A stretch of 64,000 bases of DNA. Source: Muricoccus pecuniae. GTDB taxonomy: Bacteria; Pseudomonadota; Alphaproteobacteria; Acetobacterales; Acetobacteraceae. The position numbers were made by a program, and so were the translations under genes. The notes beneath the pieces are model-generated. The model was not told where the DNA came from and made no database searches. It saw only the letters and a program-made list of their open reading frames with translations. Where the stretch lies: the NCBI RefSeq assembly GCF_014199205.1, contig NZ_JACIJD010000012.1:106883-170882 (forward strand), written 5' to 3'. Positions 21,826 through 32,158 of this stretch are shown here, piece by piece. Position 1 is the stretch's first letter. The number at the start of each line of letters is the position of its first letter.

Positions 21826-22974
21826 TCACGCGAGCGGCCCGGAAATCGGGCTGAATTCGACCGCCCATCCCCCTTCCCGCCCCGGTGCGGCAATGATTTC
21901 GCCGGCCGCGTTCCGCAGGACGGGAAGGCCGGCGGCCACCAGGGAGGGCAGGCCCTCGATCCGCGGCCCCGCGCCCCGCGCCCCGACCATGGTCCCGCCG
22001 GGGGCGGAGAGCACCCGCCAGCGCCCGTCCCACATCACCCCCGCCCTCGCCGGCACGGGCAGCGCGCAGCGCGCGGGCTCGCGCAGGACCAGGCCGCCGC
22101 GCCAGAGCGCCCCGCCGAGGCTCCCCCCGCCCCGGGCCAGCAGGGCCGAGACGGCGGCGCGCGCCGGCGGGTGCACCCCGCCGCCGAGCGCGCGGATCAG
22201 GGCGGAGAGCGCGGCCTCCGCCACCGCGTCCCGCCCGAGCGCGGCACGGTCCAGCCGCGCCCAGCCCTCCTCCCGGAACTCGGCGGCCCCGGCCAGCCGT
22301 TCCGCCATGGCCGCCCGCATCCGCGCCCGCCGGGCCGCGAAGCCCTCCCCCGCGGCCGCGAGGGCGGCGATGCCCGGCCCTTCCCCCCCGGGGTCGCCCA
22401 GCGCCAGCCGAAGCCGCGCCCGGGCGAAGCGGGGGTCGTCGTTGGACGGGTCGCGCAGGGGATCGAGGCGGCGGGCGGCGAGGAAGGCCTCGATCCGGCC
22501 GGGCGCCACGCCGAGCAAGGGGCGCAGCACCAGGGCCTCCACCGCCGGGCGCGCGGGCGCCATGCCGGCCAGCCCCGCTTCGCCCGAGCCGCGCAGCGCC
22601 CGGAAGGCCACTGTCTCCGCCTGGTCCGCCCGGTGATGGCCGAGAAGAAGCCAGGGCGCGCCCTCGGCCCCGGCCGCCGCTAGCAGGGCCGCGAGCCGCG
22701 CCTCGCGCGCCCGCTCGTGCAGGCCGGGGCCCGGAGACAGTTCGAGGGGGAGCAGCCGTACCGCGATGCCCAGCCCGCCCAGTTGCGCCAGGACAGCGCG
22801 CGCCTCGGCAGCACTCCCCGGCCGCAGCCCGTGATCGGCCACGAGGGCGAGCACCCGCCCGCCCCGCACCGCCACCCATTCGGAAGCCAGGATCGCCAGG
22901 GCCAGGCTGTGCGGCCCGCCGGAGACGCCCACCGCCAGCAGCGGCGCCGGGCCGAAGGGCCCCAGCCGCTCCAT
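21826..22974 (-). CDS. tilS: tRNA(Ile)-lysidine synthase
   Basis: A PP-loop ATPase of 382 residues that attaches lysine to C34 of the tRNA-Ile CAU anticodon. GVSGGPHSLAL is the PP-loop; LLLGHHRADQAETV and RGSGEAGLAGM are the conserved catalytic segments, and RPLLGVAPGRIEAFLAARRL precedes the NDDPRFARARLR motif. The C-terminal part is weakly conserved, as in the family. The start is uncertain: conserved-looking residues FAVAMERLGPF extend a few codons upstream of the ATG, so a non-ATG start in or near the cpoB stop is possible. It sits between cpoB and ftsH. Confidence 0.93.
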   Translation of the reverse strand: MERLGPFGPAPLLAVGVSGGPHSLALAILASEWVAVRGGRVLALVADHGLRPGSAAEARAVLAQLGGLGIAVRLLPLELSPGPGLHERAREARLAALLAAAGAEGAPWLLLGHHRADQAETVAFRALRGSGEAGLAGMAPARPAVEALVLRPLLGVAPGRIEAFLAARRLDPLRDPSNDDPRFARARLRLALGDPGGEGPGIAALAAAGEGFAARRARMRAAMAERLAGAAEFREEGWARLDRAALGRDAVAEAALSALIRALGGGVHPPARAAVSALLARGGGSLGGALWRGGLVLREPARCALPVPARAGVMWDGRWRVLSAPGGTMVGARGAGPRIEGLPSLVAAGLPVLRNAAGEIIAAPGREGGWAVEFSPISGPLA

Positions 22975-23024
22975 CGCGACCGCAAAGTCGCCCGCCGGCT
23001 CCGCGCCGCCGGGCGATCCGCCCG

Positions 23025-23957
23025 TCAGCGGCAGCCCGCGCGCTGCCGCGCCTGCCCCGCGCGCTCCGCCACCGCGCCGGAGAGGCGGGGGAACTGGCTG
23101 CGGAGGTCGTCCAGCGTCTGGCAGGCCTCGCGCTTGGCGTTGAAGCCGTTGAAGGCGTTGGCCAGGCCGATCATCGCCTCGGGCGCGCGGCCGGAGGTGC
23201 GGTTGCGGCGATAGGCGTCGTCATAGGCCAGGGCGGCGTTCTGGAAGTCGCGCCGGCCCAGCAGCGAATCGCCGAGCAGGATGCCCGCATCCTGCGCGCG
23301 CGGGCTGTTGCGCGCGCCCAGAACCTCCCGCGCCGCCGCCTCGGAGGCGGCGTAGTCGCGGCGGGCGAGCGCGGCCTGCCCCTCGCGCAGCGCCAGCTCG
23401 GGCGTGCGCGGCGCGGGCGCGGCGGGCTGGCCGGCGGGGGGTGCGGGCTGGTTGGGCGGGGCGGGCGAGGCGGCCTGCGGGGCTACCGCGCCTCCCTGCC
23501 CGCCCGCGGCTCGCCCCGCCGGGGGAGACGTCCCGGCCGCGGCGCCGCCGCGGCTCTCCAGCGCGTTGAAGCGGTACTCGATGTCGCCCTGCAGCTTCTC
23601 GACCTGCTGCTGCAGGGTGCGGTTGGCGTATTCCGCCTGCTCGGCGCGGCCGCGCTGGCGGCGCACCTCCTCCTCCAGCGTCCCGACGCGCTCGAGAAGC
23701 TGCCCGACCAGCTCGCCCCCGCCTGCCGGCGGGCCACCGCGGCCCGGCGCCGGCAATTGCGGCGCCACGGCCGCACCGCTGCGGCGCAGGATATCCATCT
23801 CCTGACGGAGCTGGAGGATCTGGTTCTGGAGGTAGATGCCCTCCCGGCTCTCCGCCTGCGCCAACGCCCCGCCCGAGGGCAGCAGCGCGGAAAGCGCCGC
23901 CCCGGCCATCAGCGCGGCACCCAGGCGCATTCCCCGCCAGGATCCGGTTCGCAGCAT
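23025..23957 (-). CDS. cpoB: Cell division coordinator CpoB (YbgF)
   Basis: A 310-residue periplasmic protein with a signal peptide (residues 1-34, cleavage near ALAQ). Next is a short trimerising coiled coil (YLQNQILQLRQEMDILRR and a second helix at about 75-125), a Pro/Ala linker, and C-terminal TPRs from about residue 185 (YAASEAAAREVLGARNSPRA, then FQNAALAYDDAYRRNRTSGRAPEAM). CpoB couples Tol-Pal energy use with peptidoglycan synthesis at the division site. It is the last tol gene here, 144 bp after pal. The linker is unusually Pro-rich, as in TolA of this strain. Confidence 0.93.
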   Translation of the reverse strand: MLRTGSWRGMRLGAALMAGAALSALLPSGGALAQAESREGIYLQNQILQLRQEMDILRRSGAAVAPQLPAPGRGGPPAGGGELVGQLLERVGTLEEEVRRQRGRAEQAEYANRTLQQQVEKLQGDIEYRFNALESRGGAAAGTSPPAGRAAGGQGGAVAPQAASPAPPNQPAPPAGQPAAPAPRTPELALREGQAALARRDYAASEAAAREVLGARNSPRAQDAGILLGDSLLGRRDFQNAALAYDDAYRRNRTSGRAPEAMIGLANAFNGFNAKREACQTLDDLRSQFPRLSGAVAERAGQARQRAGCR

Positions 23958-24101
23958 CGATCACCCCCGATCTGAAAACCCGGCCCGGCAAGGCGCCGCG
24001 CGGGGCCGTCCGTGCCGCCCCTCGCGGGCGGCGGTGCCCGGCGCGGGAGGAACCGCGCCGGGGTCATGCCCGGCCGAGCCCGTGGGCGCGGCCGGCGCCG
24101 C

Positions 24102-24608
24102 TCAGCGGACCGTGGTCACCGCGCGGCGGTTCTGCGCCCAGGAGGCGTCGTCCGAACCGAGGGCCGCCGGGCGGTCCTTGCCGTAGGAGATCGTCTGGAT
24201 GCGCTGGCCGGACACGCCGCCCGCCACCAGCAGGTCGCGCGCGGAGTTGGCGCGGCGCTGGCCGAGGGCGAGGTTGTACTCGCGCGTGCCGCGCTCGTCG
24301 GCATGGCCTTCCATGTAGACCGTCACCTGCGGGTAGCGGGCAAGCCAGGCGGCCTGCCGCTCCAGCGTCGTGCGGCCGTCGCCGCGGACCTGGCTGCTGT
24401 CCGTGTCGAAGAAGACGCGGTCGCCGACATTGGCGACGAGGTCCTCCTGGCTGCCCGGCCGGGCGGCGCCCATGCCCGCGCCGCCGAGCCCGCCCACGCC
24501 GCCCGAGCCGCCCGCGCCGGTGGCCGCGCCGCTGTTCGCCGCATCGTCGGACGAGCAGGCGGCGAGCAGGGCGATGGCCCCCAGCGCACCGAGGATCTTC
24601 ACGTTCAT
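24102..24608 (-). CDS. pal: Peptidoglycan-associated lipoprotein Pal
   Basis: A 168-residue outer-membrane lipoprotein. The signal ends in a lipobox, LLAAC, with Cys18 for lipidation. A Gly-rich linker leads to an OmpA-like peptidoglycan-binding domain from about residue 60: VFFDTDSSQVRGDGRTTLE, then YMEGHADERGTREYNLALGQ and RAN. Asp and Arg that bind diaminopimelate are in this motif. Pal binds TolB and ties the outer membrane to peptidoglycan during constriction. It lies 37 bp downstream of tolB. Confidence 0.96.
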   Translation of the reverse strand: MNVKILGALGAIALLAACSSDDAANSGAATGAGGSGGVGGLGGAGMGAARPGSQEDLVANVGDRVFFDTDSSQVRGDGRTTLERQAAWLARYPQVTVYMEGHADERGTREYNLALGQRRANSARDLLVAGGVSGQRIQTISYGKDRPAALGSDDASWAQNRRAVTTVR

Positions 24609-24645
24609 CAGTCAGGACTCCTTAGGGAATGTTTCGTTGGGCGGA

Positions 24646-25995
24646 TCAGGCGAGAAGCGGCGACCAGGACGGATCGGTTGCATCCGTCGGCGTCACGATC
24701 TGTCTCTCATTAAACCCGGCGATGTCGATCTGCGAGAGGCGGGCGGAATAGCCCTCGCCCCGCGAGCCGCGCGCCTGCGTCTCGCGGTAGAAGGCGAGCA
24801 CGCGGCCGTTGGGCGCGAAGGTCGGCCCCTCCATGCCCCAGCCCTCGGAAAGGATCCGCTCGCCCGAGCCATCCGGCCGCATCACGCCGATGCCGAACTG
24901 CCCGCCGGAGATGCGGGTGAAGGCGATGAGGTCGCCGCGCGGAGACCAGACGGGGGTGGCGTAGCGCCCGCGCCCGAAGGAGATGCGCCGGGCCCCGCCG
25001 CCGCCCGCGGACATGACGTAGAGCTGTTGGTCCCCGCCGCGGTCGGAGTTGAAGACGATCTGCGAGCCATCAGGGGAGTAGCAGGGCGACACGTCCAGCC
25101 CGCCGCCCGAAGTGAGCTGGCGCTGGCTGCGCGAGCCGACATCGACGGCGAAGATATTCGCGTCCCCGCCCGTGGCATAGGCGAGCACCACGGTGCGCCC
25201 GTCCGGCGAGAAGCGCGGCGAGAGCGTCATGCCCGGGAACTGGCCCAGCACCTCCGAGCGGCCGCTGTTCAGGTCGAACAGGTACACGCGCGGCTGGTTC
25301 TGGAAGTAGGACATGAAGACGATCTGCTGCGCGTTCGGGTGGAAGCGCGGCGAGAGCACCTGGAAGGAGCCGTCGGTCAGGAAGCGGTTGTTCTCGCCGT
25401 CCTGGTCCATGATCGCCAGCCGCCGCACGCGCCGGTCCCGCGGTCCGCTCTCGGCGACGTAGACGATGCGCGTGTCGAAATAGCCCTTCTCGCCCAGCAG
25501 GCGCTCGTAGATCACGTCGGAGATGAGGTGGGCGATGCGGCGCCACTGGGCGGCCGGGGCGGTGAAGGCGGTGCCCTGGATCTGCTGCTCCGGCAGCACG
25601 TCCCACAGGCGGAACTCCACGCGCAGCCGCCCGCCCTGGTCCTCCACCCGGCCGGTGACGAGGGCGTTGGCGCCGATCACGCGCCAGTCCTGGAAGCGCG
25701 GGGTCGCGGCGGCTGCCTCGGCGCTCTGGATGAAGGCGGCGTTGTCCACGGGGCGGAACAGGCCGGAATTGCGGAGATTCGCTTGGATCACCCGCGCGAT
25801 GTCGGCCCCGCGCCCGCCGCCGCCGGCCAGGGCCGGCACCGCGATCGGAATCGGATCGGTCCGCGCGCGGGTTATGTCGATCACGGCCCCCTGGCCCGAG
25901 CCCTGCGCGCGGGCGGCGGCCGGCACCGTCAGCAGCGCGGCGCCACCCAGGATCAGGCCGCGCCGGCCCGTCTCAAGCCCATCTGGCGTCATCAT
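24646..25995 (-). CDS. tolB: Tol-Pal system translocation protein TolB
   Basis: A 449-residue periplasmic protein: an N-terminal domain (about 38-170) and a C-terminal six-bladed beta-propeller of WD40-like TolB repeats, seen as [38 protein letters not shown] and [15 protein letters not shown]. It binds Pal and the TolA C-terminus. The signal peptide has [13 protein letters not shown], a twin-arginine pair in front of a mildly hydrophobic core, so Tat export is conceivable, whereas TolB normally uses Sec. Two successive ATG codons begin the frame. Confidence 0.96.
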   Translation of the reverse strand: MMTPDGLETGRRGLILGGAALLTVPAAARAQGSGQGAVIDITRARTDPIPIAVPALAGGGGRGADIARVIQANLRNSGLFRPVDNAAFIQSAEAAAATPRFQDWRVIGANALVTGRVEDQGGRLRVEFRLWDVLPEQQIQGTAFTAPAAQWRRIAHLISDVIYERLLGEKGYFDTRIVYVAESGPRDRRVRRLAIMDQDGENNRFLTDGSFQVLSPRFHPNAQQIVFMSYFQNQPRVYLFDLNSGRSEVLGQFPGMTLSPRFSPDGRTVVLAYATGGDANIFAVDVGSRSQRQLTSGGGLDVSPCYSPDGSQIVFNSDRGGDQQLYVMSAGGGGARRISFGRGRYATPVWSPRGDLIAFTRISGGQFGIGVMRPDGSGERILSEGWGMEGPTFAPNGRVLAFYRETQARGSRGEGYSARLSQIDIAGFNERQIVTPTDATDPSWSPLLA

Positions 25996-26113
25996 GGATG
26001 CGAAACCTCGGGAATGCGGATGGGGGAAAGAGCCGAAGCCGCGCCGGCGCGCAAGCCGGGGGCGGGCGTGATGCCCTGCCCCCGCCGGGAGTTGATCCGG
26101 GGCGCCAGGGGAT

Positions 26114-27616
26114 TCACCGGGTCAGCCCGCGCGGGTTGAAGCGGAAGGTCGCGCTGTTGATCGCGGCCAGCTTGTCCCGCGGGAAGGGCAGCGGCGAGCA
26201 CTTCGGGTCCATCAGCGCGCGGCGGGCGGCCTCGAACACGGCGCGGGCGCGGGGCTCGCTCGGGATGCTGCCGGCCGGGCGCACCACGCGCACCACGCCG
26301 TTCGCATCCGCCTCCACCTTCAGCTCCACCACGATGCTGGAGATGTCCGGCGCGCCGGCATCCACCGACCAGCACTCGCTGATCTTGTCGGCCACGCCCC
26401 GGATCTCGCCGGAGGTGAGCGCGGCCGCGCCGGTCGGCGCGCCGCCGCCCGCGGCGGGGGCGGAAGCGGCGCTGCCGGAGCCAGAGCTGCCCGCCGCCGG
26501 GTTGGCGCGCGAGGCCGGCGCCTGGTTGCGCGCCGCCGCGGCGCGCAGCCGCTCCAGCGTGTTCTGCACGGAGTTGCTGTTCTCGGCGGGGTTCTGCACG
26601 GGCGGCGACTGCCCCGTGCCCGGCCGGTTGTTGCTCTCCCGCGCGGGCGGCACGGGGGGCTGGTTCGGCACGGGGTTCGGGCGCGCCGGCGCGGGCGGGG
26701 CTGCCGGGGCGGCGGCCTGCTGCTGCGGTGGGGCCGGGCGCGCCGGGGCGGGCGTGGGCGGCGCCGGCGGGGCGGGAGTGGCCGGCGCCGGCGGGGCGGG
26801 AGTGGGCGGCGCGGGCGCCGGCGGGGCAGGGGTGGCCGGCGCGGGCGCCGGGCGCTGGGGTGCGGGCGGGCTCGGCGGCGCCGGAGCCGGGCGCTGGGGC
26901 GCGGGTGGGGCGGGCGGCGTCGGCGCGGGGGCCGGGCGCTGCGGCGCGGGCGGGGTGGGCGGCGTCGGCGCGGGAGCCGGGCGCTGCGGCGTGGGCGGGG
27001 TCGGTGCCGGCGGCTGCACCCCCTCGGGCGCCGCGGGCGCGGGCGGCGGCGGGAGCGGCAGGGACGGCGCGGGCGGTGCCGGCGCGGCGGGGGCGGGCGC
27101 CTGGGCCTGCTGCTGCGGCGGGGACGGCGCGGGCACGGGCGGGGCCGGGCGCGGCGGCGACGGGGCCGGCGGCGCGGGGCTGGGCGCCGGCGGGATTGGC
27201 GCGGGCGGGATGGGGGCGGGCGGAATCGGCGCGGGCGGCACCTGGGCCGGCGGCGTGGGAACCGGGGGAGAGGGCATGGGCGCCGCGGCCGGGTTGGGCG
27301 GCGGGGGCGGCGGCAGCGGCGTGGGCGGCTCGTTGCGCGCCGGCTCGGGCGGCTGCGGCGCGGCGTTGGGGGCGGGCGGGGTCGGCGTCGGCGCGGGGGG
27401 CGCGGGCAGCGGCAGCGGTTCGGGCGCCTGGGCGAGCTGGGGCGGCTCGGGCGTCACGATCTCGACGGGGACGGCGGTCTCCACGGGTTCGGGAATATCC
27501 CGCCCGGGCATCTCGATGAGCATCATCAGCCCCACCAGCGCGTGCAGCACCAGGGAGGCGATGATCCAGGGGCGGAGCCGGTGGCCGCCCCCCATTGTGC
27601 CGATGGCCTCGGACAT
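26114..27616 (-). CDS. tolA: TolA/TonB-like protein with very long proline-rich spacer
   Basis: A 500-residue protein in the TolA position. One transmembrane helix lies near residues 17-37 ([18 protein letters not shown]). Residues about 50-345 are almost entirely Pro and Ala with PAP, PPAP and PTPP repeats. Residues about 395-500 form the C-terminal TolA/TonB-type domain, with two Cys (SECWSVD and DPKCSPLP) and [16 protein letters not shown]. Classic TolA has a helical Lys/Ala-rich spacer, so the rigid Pro-rich spacer here is closer to TonB. It transmits the TolQR proton motive force to TolB-Pal across the periplasm. It starts 18 bp after tolR. Confidence 0.9.
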   Translation of the reverse strand: MSEAIGTMGGGHRLRPWIIASLVLHALVGLMMLIEMPGRDIPEPVETAVPVEIVTPEPPQLAQAPEPLPLPAPPAPTPTPPAPNAAPQPPEPARNEPPTPLPPPPPPNPAAAPMPSPPVPTPPAQVPPAPIPPAPIPPAPIPPAPSPAPPAPSPPRPAPPVPAPSPPQQQAQAPAPAAPAPPAPSLPLPPPPAPAAPEGVQPPAPTPPTPQRPAPAPTPPTPPAPQRPAPAPTPPAPPAPQRPAPAPPSPPAPQRPAPAPATPAPPAPAPPTPAPPAPATPAPPAPPTPAPARPAPPQQQAAAPAAPPAPARPNPVPNQPPVPPARESNNRPGTGQSPPVQNPAENSNSVQNTLERLRAAAARNQAPASRANPAAGSSGSGSAASAPAAGGGAPTGAAALTSGEIRGVADKISECWSVDAGAPDISSIVVELKVEADANGVVRVVRPAGSIPSEPRARAVFEAARRALMDPKCSPLPFPRDKLAAINSATFRFNPRGLTR

Positions 27617-27634
27617 GGATTTCGACCGCGTTCC

Positions 27635-28189
27635 TTACCGCGCGGGCGCGCCGGGACGCGACGGCTGGGCCGTGCCGCGCGCGCCGCCACCGGCCGGGCC
27701 CTGGGCCGGCGCCTGCGGAGCGGCGGCCGGGGCGGCGCCGCGGGCGGGCTGTCCCGCCGGCTGCTCGGCCAAAAGCGCGACGCGCGAGAAGCCGGCGGAG
27801 GAGACGATGCCCATCACCTCCATGATCCGGCCATAGGCGATGTTGCGGTCCCCGCGCACGAAGATGCGGCGCTCCGGCTGCCCCTGGGGCTGGTTCTGCA
27901 TGATGGCACGCAGCTGCGGCACGAGGCCGTCCGCCTGCACCTCCGTCTCCTGCAGGAAGATCCGCCCCTCCGGGTTGATCGTGACGGTCAGCGGCTCCTG
28001 CTCCTGGTTGAGCGCGGCGGCCTGGGTCTTGGGCAGGTCCACGGGCACGCCCACCGTCATCAGCGGGGCGGCGACCATGAAGATGATGAGCAGCACGAGC
28101 ATCACGTCCACCAGCGGCGTGACGTTGATCTCGGCCATCGGGCGGCGGCGCCCGCCGCGCCGCCCGCCCGTGTTCAGGGAAACGGCCAC
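27635..28189 (-). CDS. tolR: Biopolymer transport protein TolR
   Basis: A 184-residue ExbD/TolR protein. After a basic N-terminus, AEINVTPLVDVMLVLLIIFMV carries the conserved transmembrane Asp (in LVDV) needed for proton conduction. The periplasmic domain runs to about residue 145 (FVRGDRNIAYGRIMEVMGIV). The last 40 residues are a Pro/Ala/Gly tail beyond the usual 140-150-residue length, echoing the Pro-rich TolA and CpoB. It starts 4 bp after tolQ. Confidence 0.95.
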   Translation of the reverse strand: MAVSLNTGGRRGGRRRPMAEINVTPLVDVMLVLLIIFMVAAPLMTVGVPVDLPKTQAAALNQEQEPLTVTINPEGRIFLQETEVQADGLVPQLRAIMQNQPQGQPERRIFVRGDRNIAYGRIMEVMGIVSSAGFSRVALLAEQPAGQPARGAAPAAAPQAPAQGPAGGGARGTAQPSRPGAPAR

Positions 28190-28193
28190 GGCG

Positions 28194-28940
<747 letters not shown>

Positions 28941-29009
28941 GGGCGGTCTCCTTCAATCCCCTGCCCCATCCCGGGGCAATCCCCCGCGCCCCGCACCGGG
29001 CGCATCCCC

Positions 29010-29447
29010 TCAGGCCCTTCCGGGCGAAACCTTCTCGAGCGCCGGATCGGGGCGAAGGGCACTGCGCCAGGGCTCGGGCAGGGGCACGGGCCGCAGCGTC
29101 TCCTGAGAGACGCAGACCAGACCCACCTTCAGCCGCGCGAGCACCCCGCCATCCCCCGACACCACGTCCTGCGCCACCTCGACCGAGGCCGCCCCCGCCT
29201 TCAGCACCCGCGTCTCGACCACCAGCGCGTCGTCCAGCCGGGCCGGGCGCAGATACGCCACTTCGATGCGACGCACCACAAGCAACGAACGGTGACGTTC
29301 CATCAGAAGATGATGGGGCAAGTCAATGTCCCGTAACGATTCAGTCCGCGCCCTCTCCGCCCAGCGGAGATAGTTGGCGTGATAGGCCACCCCGCCCGCG
29401 TCGGTGTCCTCGAAATAGACGCGGATGGGATAGCGGTGGACGGCCAT
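29010..29447 (-). CDS. ybgC: Acyl-CoA thioesterase YbgC, first gene of the tol-pal operon
   Basis: A 145-residue hotdog-fold 4-hydroxybenzoyl-CoA-type thioesterase. IRVYFEDTDAGGVAYHANYLRWAE is the catalytic signature: Asp in EDTDAGGV and the following YHANY. The family hydrolyses acyl-CoA or acyl-ACP and has been linked to phospholipid metabolism, while the role within Tol-Pal remains open. It begins the tol cluster 57 bp after ruvB, the gene order found across proteobacteria. Confidence 0.93.
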   Translation of the reverse strand: MAVHRYPIRVYFEDTDAGGVAYHANYLRWAERARTESLRDIDLPHHLLMERHRSLLVVRRIEVAYLRPARLDDALVVETRVLKAGAASVEVAQDVVSGDGGVLARLKVGLVCVSQETLRPVPLPEPWRSALRPDPALEKVSPGRA

Positions 29448-29504
29448 GGCGGAGGCGCCTAGCGCCGATCGGGCGCGGCTGCCAGAGGGGAATCCGTATC
29501 GGGA

Positions 29505-30557
29505 TCAGGCGCCGGAATCGTCCAGCAGGTCGCCCAGCATGTCCCCCTGGGAAACCACGGCGCTGCGCGGCGGGGTCATGCCCAGGTGCTTCCAGCCGGG
29601 CAGGCCGAGCACGCGCCCGCGCTGGGTGCGGAGGATCAGCCCCTCCTGGATGAGGAAGGGCTCGATCACCTCCTCCAGCGTGTCCCGGCTCTCGGCGAGC
29701 GCGGCGGCCAGCGTTTCCACGCCCACGGGGCCGCCGCCGTGGTGATCGGCCAGGCGGCGGAGGTAGCGGCGGTCCATCGCGTCGAGCCCGAGGCGGTCCA
29801 CCTCCAGCCGGCCAAGTGCGGAATCGGCCAGCGCCCGGTCCGCGTCCCGCCCGGCCACGGCGGCGAAGTCCCTGACGCGCCGCAGCAGGCGCCCGGCGAT
29901 GCGCGGCGTGCCGCGGCTGCGCGTCGCGATCTCCCGCGCGCCGTCGGGGGTGAGCACGAAGCCGAGCTTTTGTGCCCCGCGCGCCACAATCCGCTCCAAC
30001 TCCTCCGGCGAGTAAAATTGCAGCCGGAGCGGGATGCCGAAGCGGTCCCTCAGCGGCGTGGCGAGCAGCCCCGCCCGCGTCGTGGCGCCAACCAGGGTGA
30101 AGGGCGGCAGGTCGATCCGCACGGTCCGCGCCGCCGGCCCCTCCCCGATGATGAGGTCGAGCTGGAAGTCCTCCATCGCGGGATAGAGCGTCTCCTCGAT
30201 CGCCGGCTGGAGGCGGTGGATCTCGTCCACGAAGAGCACGTCCCGCGGCTGCAGGTTCGTCAGGATCGCGGCAAGGTCGCCCGCGCGCTGCAGCACCGGG
30301 CCGGAGGTGGCGCGGAACCCGACCCCGAGCTCGCGGGCCACGATCTGGGCGAGGGTCGTCTTGCCCAGGCCCGGCGGGCCGAAGAGCAGCACGTGGTCGA
30401 GCGCGTCGCCGCGCCCCCGGGCGGCCTGGACGAAGACGGAGAGGTTCTCCCGCAGGGCCGGCTGGCCGGTGAAGTCCGCCAGCGTCTGGGGGCGCAGCGT
30501 GGCCTCCGCCGCGTCCTCCTCCTGCCGGTTGCCGGCGGTGATGCGATCACTACTCAT
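29505..30557 (-). CDS. ruvB: Holliday junction DNA helicase RuvB
   Basis: A 350-residue AAA+ hexameric motor for branch migration. [19 protein letters not shown] opens the conserved region. Walker A is GPPGLGKTT and Walker B FVDEIHRL; the sensor region is [18 protein letters not shown], and the winged-helix C-terminus follows ([31 protein letters not shown]). It works with RuvA and RuvC, encoded upstream on the same strand. A 429-bp gap with a small opposite-strand gene separates it from ruvA, breaking the usual tight ruvCAB operon. Confidence 0.97.
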   Translation of the reverse strand: MSSDRITAGNRQEEDAAEATLRPQTLADFTGQPALRENLSVFVQAARGRGDALDHVLLFGPPGLGKTTLAQIVARELGVGFRATSGPVLQRAGDLAAILTNLQPRDVLFVDEIHRLQPAIEETLYPAMEDFQLDLIIGEGPAARTVRIDLPPFTLVGATTRAGLLATPLRDRFGIPLRLQFYSPEELERIVARGAQKLGFVLTPDGAREIATRSRGTPRIAGRLLRRVRDFAAVAGRDADRALADSALGRLEVDRLGLDAMDRRYLRRLADHHGGGPVGVETLAAALAESRDTLEEVIEPFLIQEGLILRTQRGRVLGLPGWKHLGMTPPRSAVVSQGDMLGDLLDDSGA

Positions 30558-30728
30558 CGGCGGAACATAGCGTGACCGCGGCCCGCTGTCGCGACCTCAC
30601 GGTTTCGTGAGCGCCGTCAATCCTTCGTTCAGGAATCCCCCGCATCCTGCGCCGGCCGCCCCGGGCAAAGGCCCGGCGGAGACGGAAAGGAGTTCCGCGC
30701 ACCGGCAGCACCCCGACCAGAGGTCGCC

Positions 30729-30974
30729 ATGCTCACCTCCCTCAGCGCCGCCGCACTGCTCCTGCTCCTGCTGCCGCTCGTCACCGCCATCCTGGCGGTC
30801 GGGTTCGGGATCTACCTCCTCCTCTTCGGGGAGGCGTTGACGCCCGAGCCCACCAGGCCGGGGGTCGCCCGGGCCACGCGCATCGCGCCGGTCCCGGAAG
30901 CGGCGCCCGCCACGGCCAGCTTCGGCCTGCACAGCCCCGCGAGAATCGAACGGCGCGAACCGGAACCCGCCTGA
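30729..30974 (+). CDS. Small single-pass membrane protein, hypothetical
   Basis: An 81-residue protein on the opposite strand inside the ruvA-ruvB gap. Residues 4-36 are a strong hydrophobic helix (ALLLLLLPLVTAILAVGFGI, then YLLLF). The tail is Pro/Ala/Arg-rich and probably disordered. A GA-rich AGAGGT lies before the ATG. The gene-like features are an intact frame, a plausible start and a membrane helix of normal length; no family is recognised. It could be spurious, but the gap is otherwise empty. Confidence 0.5.
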   Translation: MLTSLSAAALLLLLLPLVTAILAVGFGIYLLLFGEALTPEPTRPGVARATRIAPVPEAAPATASFGLHSPARIERREPEPA

Positions 30975-30986
30975 GCGGGCCGGGCC

Positions 30987-31595
30987 TCAGCGCGGGGCCA
31001 TCTCCTTCAGGCTCTCGCGGATGAGCGTGTTGAGGTCCGCCCCCTCGCCCAGCCGATCCTGCACCCGCGCCACCACCGACGCCGCTTCGGGCCGGCGCCA
31101 GCCGAGGTTGAGCAGGGCGGAGACGGCGTCCGCCGCCGCCCCGCGCTCGGGAACCGGCGCGGCGGGCACGGCGAAGGCGGCGTCGCCGGTCGGCATCCCG
31201 CCCACCTTCTCCCGCAGCTCGCTCAAGAGGCGCACGGCCAGCTTCGGCCCGACGCCCGGCGCGCGGGTGAGGCTGCCCCGGTCCCCGGCGACGATCGCCG
31301 CCGCGAGGTCGCGCGGCGAGAGGGCGGAGAGAAGCCCCAGCGCCACCTTCGGCCCGACGCCCTGGATGCCCGTGAGCAGCCGGAACCAGTCCCGCTCCGC
31401 CGCATCGGCGAAGCCGTAGAGGGTGATTGCGTCCTCCCGCACCACCGTCTCGATCCAGAGCGTGCCCTTGGCATCCGCCGGCAGGGCCGCGACCGCGCGG
31501 GAGGAGGCGGCGATGAGGTAGCCCACCCCGTTCACGTCCAGGATGCAGCCGCCCTCGTGCACCGAATCGAGGCGGCCCGTCAGCTTGCCGATCAT
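30987..31595 (-). CDS. ruvA: Holliday junction branch migration protein RuvA
   Basis: A 202-residue protein that binds four-way junctions and loads Ruv[13 protein letters not shown] begins the OB-fold; two helix-hairpin-helix motifs follow (LLTGIQGVGPKVALGLLS and LTRAPGVGPKLAVRLLSEL). The C-terminal RuvB-contacting domain is AVSALLNLGWRRPEAASVVAR. The ATG overlaps the ruvC stop as ATGA, so translation is coupled. Confidence 0.97.
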   Translation of the reverse strand: MIGKLTGRLDSVHEGGCILDVNGVGYLIAASSRAVAALPADAKGTLWIETVVREDAITLYGFADAAERDWFRLLTGIQGVGPKVALGLLSALSPRDLAAAIVAGDRGSLTRAPGVGPKLAVRLLSELREKVGGMPTGDAAFAVPAAPVPERGAAADAVSALLNLGWRRPEAASVVARVQDRLGEGADLNTLIRESLKEMAPR

Positions 31596-32158
31596 GCCGT
31601 CATGTAGCCGCGCGCGAGGGCGTTGCGGGTGGAGCGGTGATTCGCGTGGCAGATGGCGATCGCCAGCGCGTCCGCCGCGTCCGCCCGCTTGATCGCCGCG
31701 CCCGGCAGCAGGCGCCGCACCATGTCCTGCACCTGCACCTTGTCGGCATGGCCGGTGCCGACGACCGCGCGCTTGATCTCCATCGCCTGGTACTCGGCGA
31801 CGATCACGCCGAGCATCGCGGGCGCGAGGAGCACCACCCCGCGCGCCTGGCCGAGCTTCAGCGCGGCGCCGGGGTTCTTGTTGACATAGGTGTGCTCCAC
31901 CGCCGCCTCGTCCGGCCGGTGCTCCTCGATCAGGGCCGAGAGCGCGCGGTGGATGATGCAGAGCCGGTCCGCCAGCGGCAGGTCGGCCTTCGTGCTCACC
32001 ACCCCGTCGCCGAGATGGCGGAGGCGGGAGCCGCTGCTCTCCACCAGCCCCCAGCCCGTGTGCTGGAGGCCGGGGTCGAGGCCGAGGATGCGGACGGTCC
32101 CGCCCGCGCGCAACGCCGTCGCGCCTGGCGGCGCGGCGGCGCCGGACTGGGTGCTCAA
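31592..32158 (-). CDS. ruvC: Crossover junction endodeoxyribonuclease RuvC
   Basis: A 188-residue RNase H-fold resolvase. The acidic residues are visible in [34 protein letters not shown] and [12 protein letters not shown]. The TTG start at 32158 overlaps the yebC stop (TTGA). It adds about 20 non-conserved residues before the usual N-terminus, so a start nearer the conserved VRILGLDPG cannot be excluded. It forms yebC-ruvC-ruvA as a coupled group. Confidence 0.95.
   Translation of the reverse strand: MSTQSGAAAPPGATALRAGGTVRILGLDPGLQHTGWGLVESSGSRLRHLGDGVVSTKADLPLADRLCIIHRALSALIEEHRPDEAAVEHTYVNKNPGAALKLGQARGVVLLAPAMLGVIVAEYQAMEIKRAVVGTGHADKVQVQDMVRRLLPGAAIKRADAADALAIAICHANHRSTRNALARGYMTA

Noticed and set aside
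30935..30965. tRNA-like T-arm sequence (GTTCGATTC on the minus strand)
   Set aside because: No acceptor stem, D-arm or anticodon arm can be drawn around it, and it lies inside the small membrane-protein frame.
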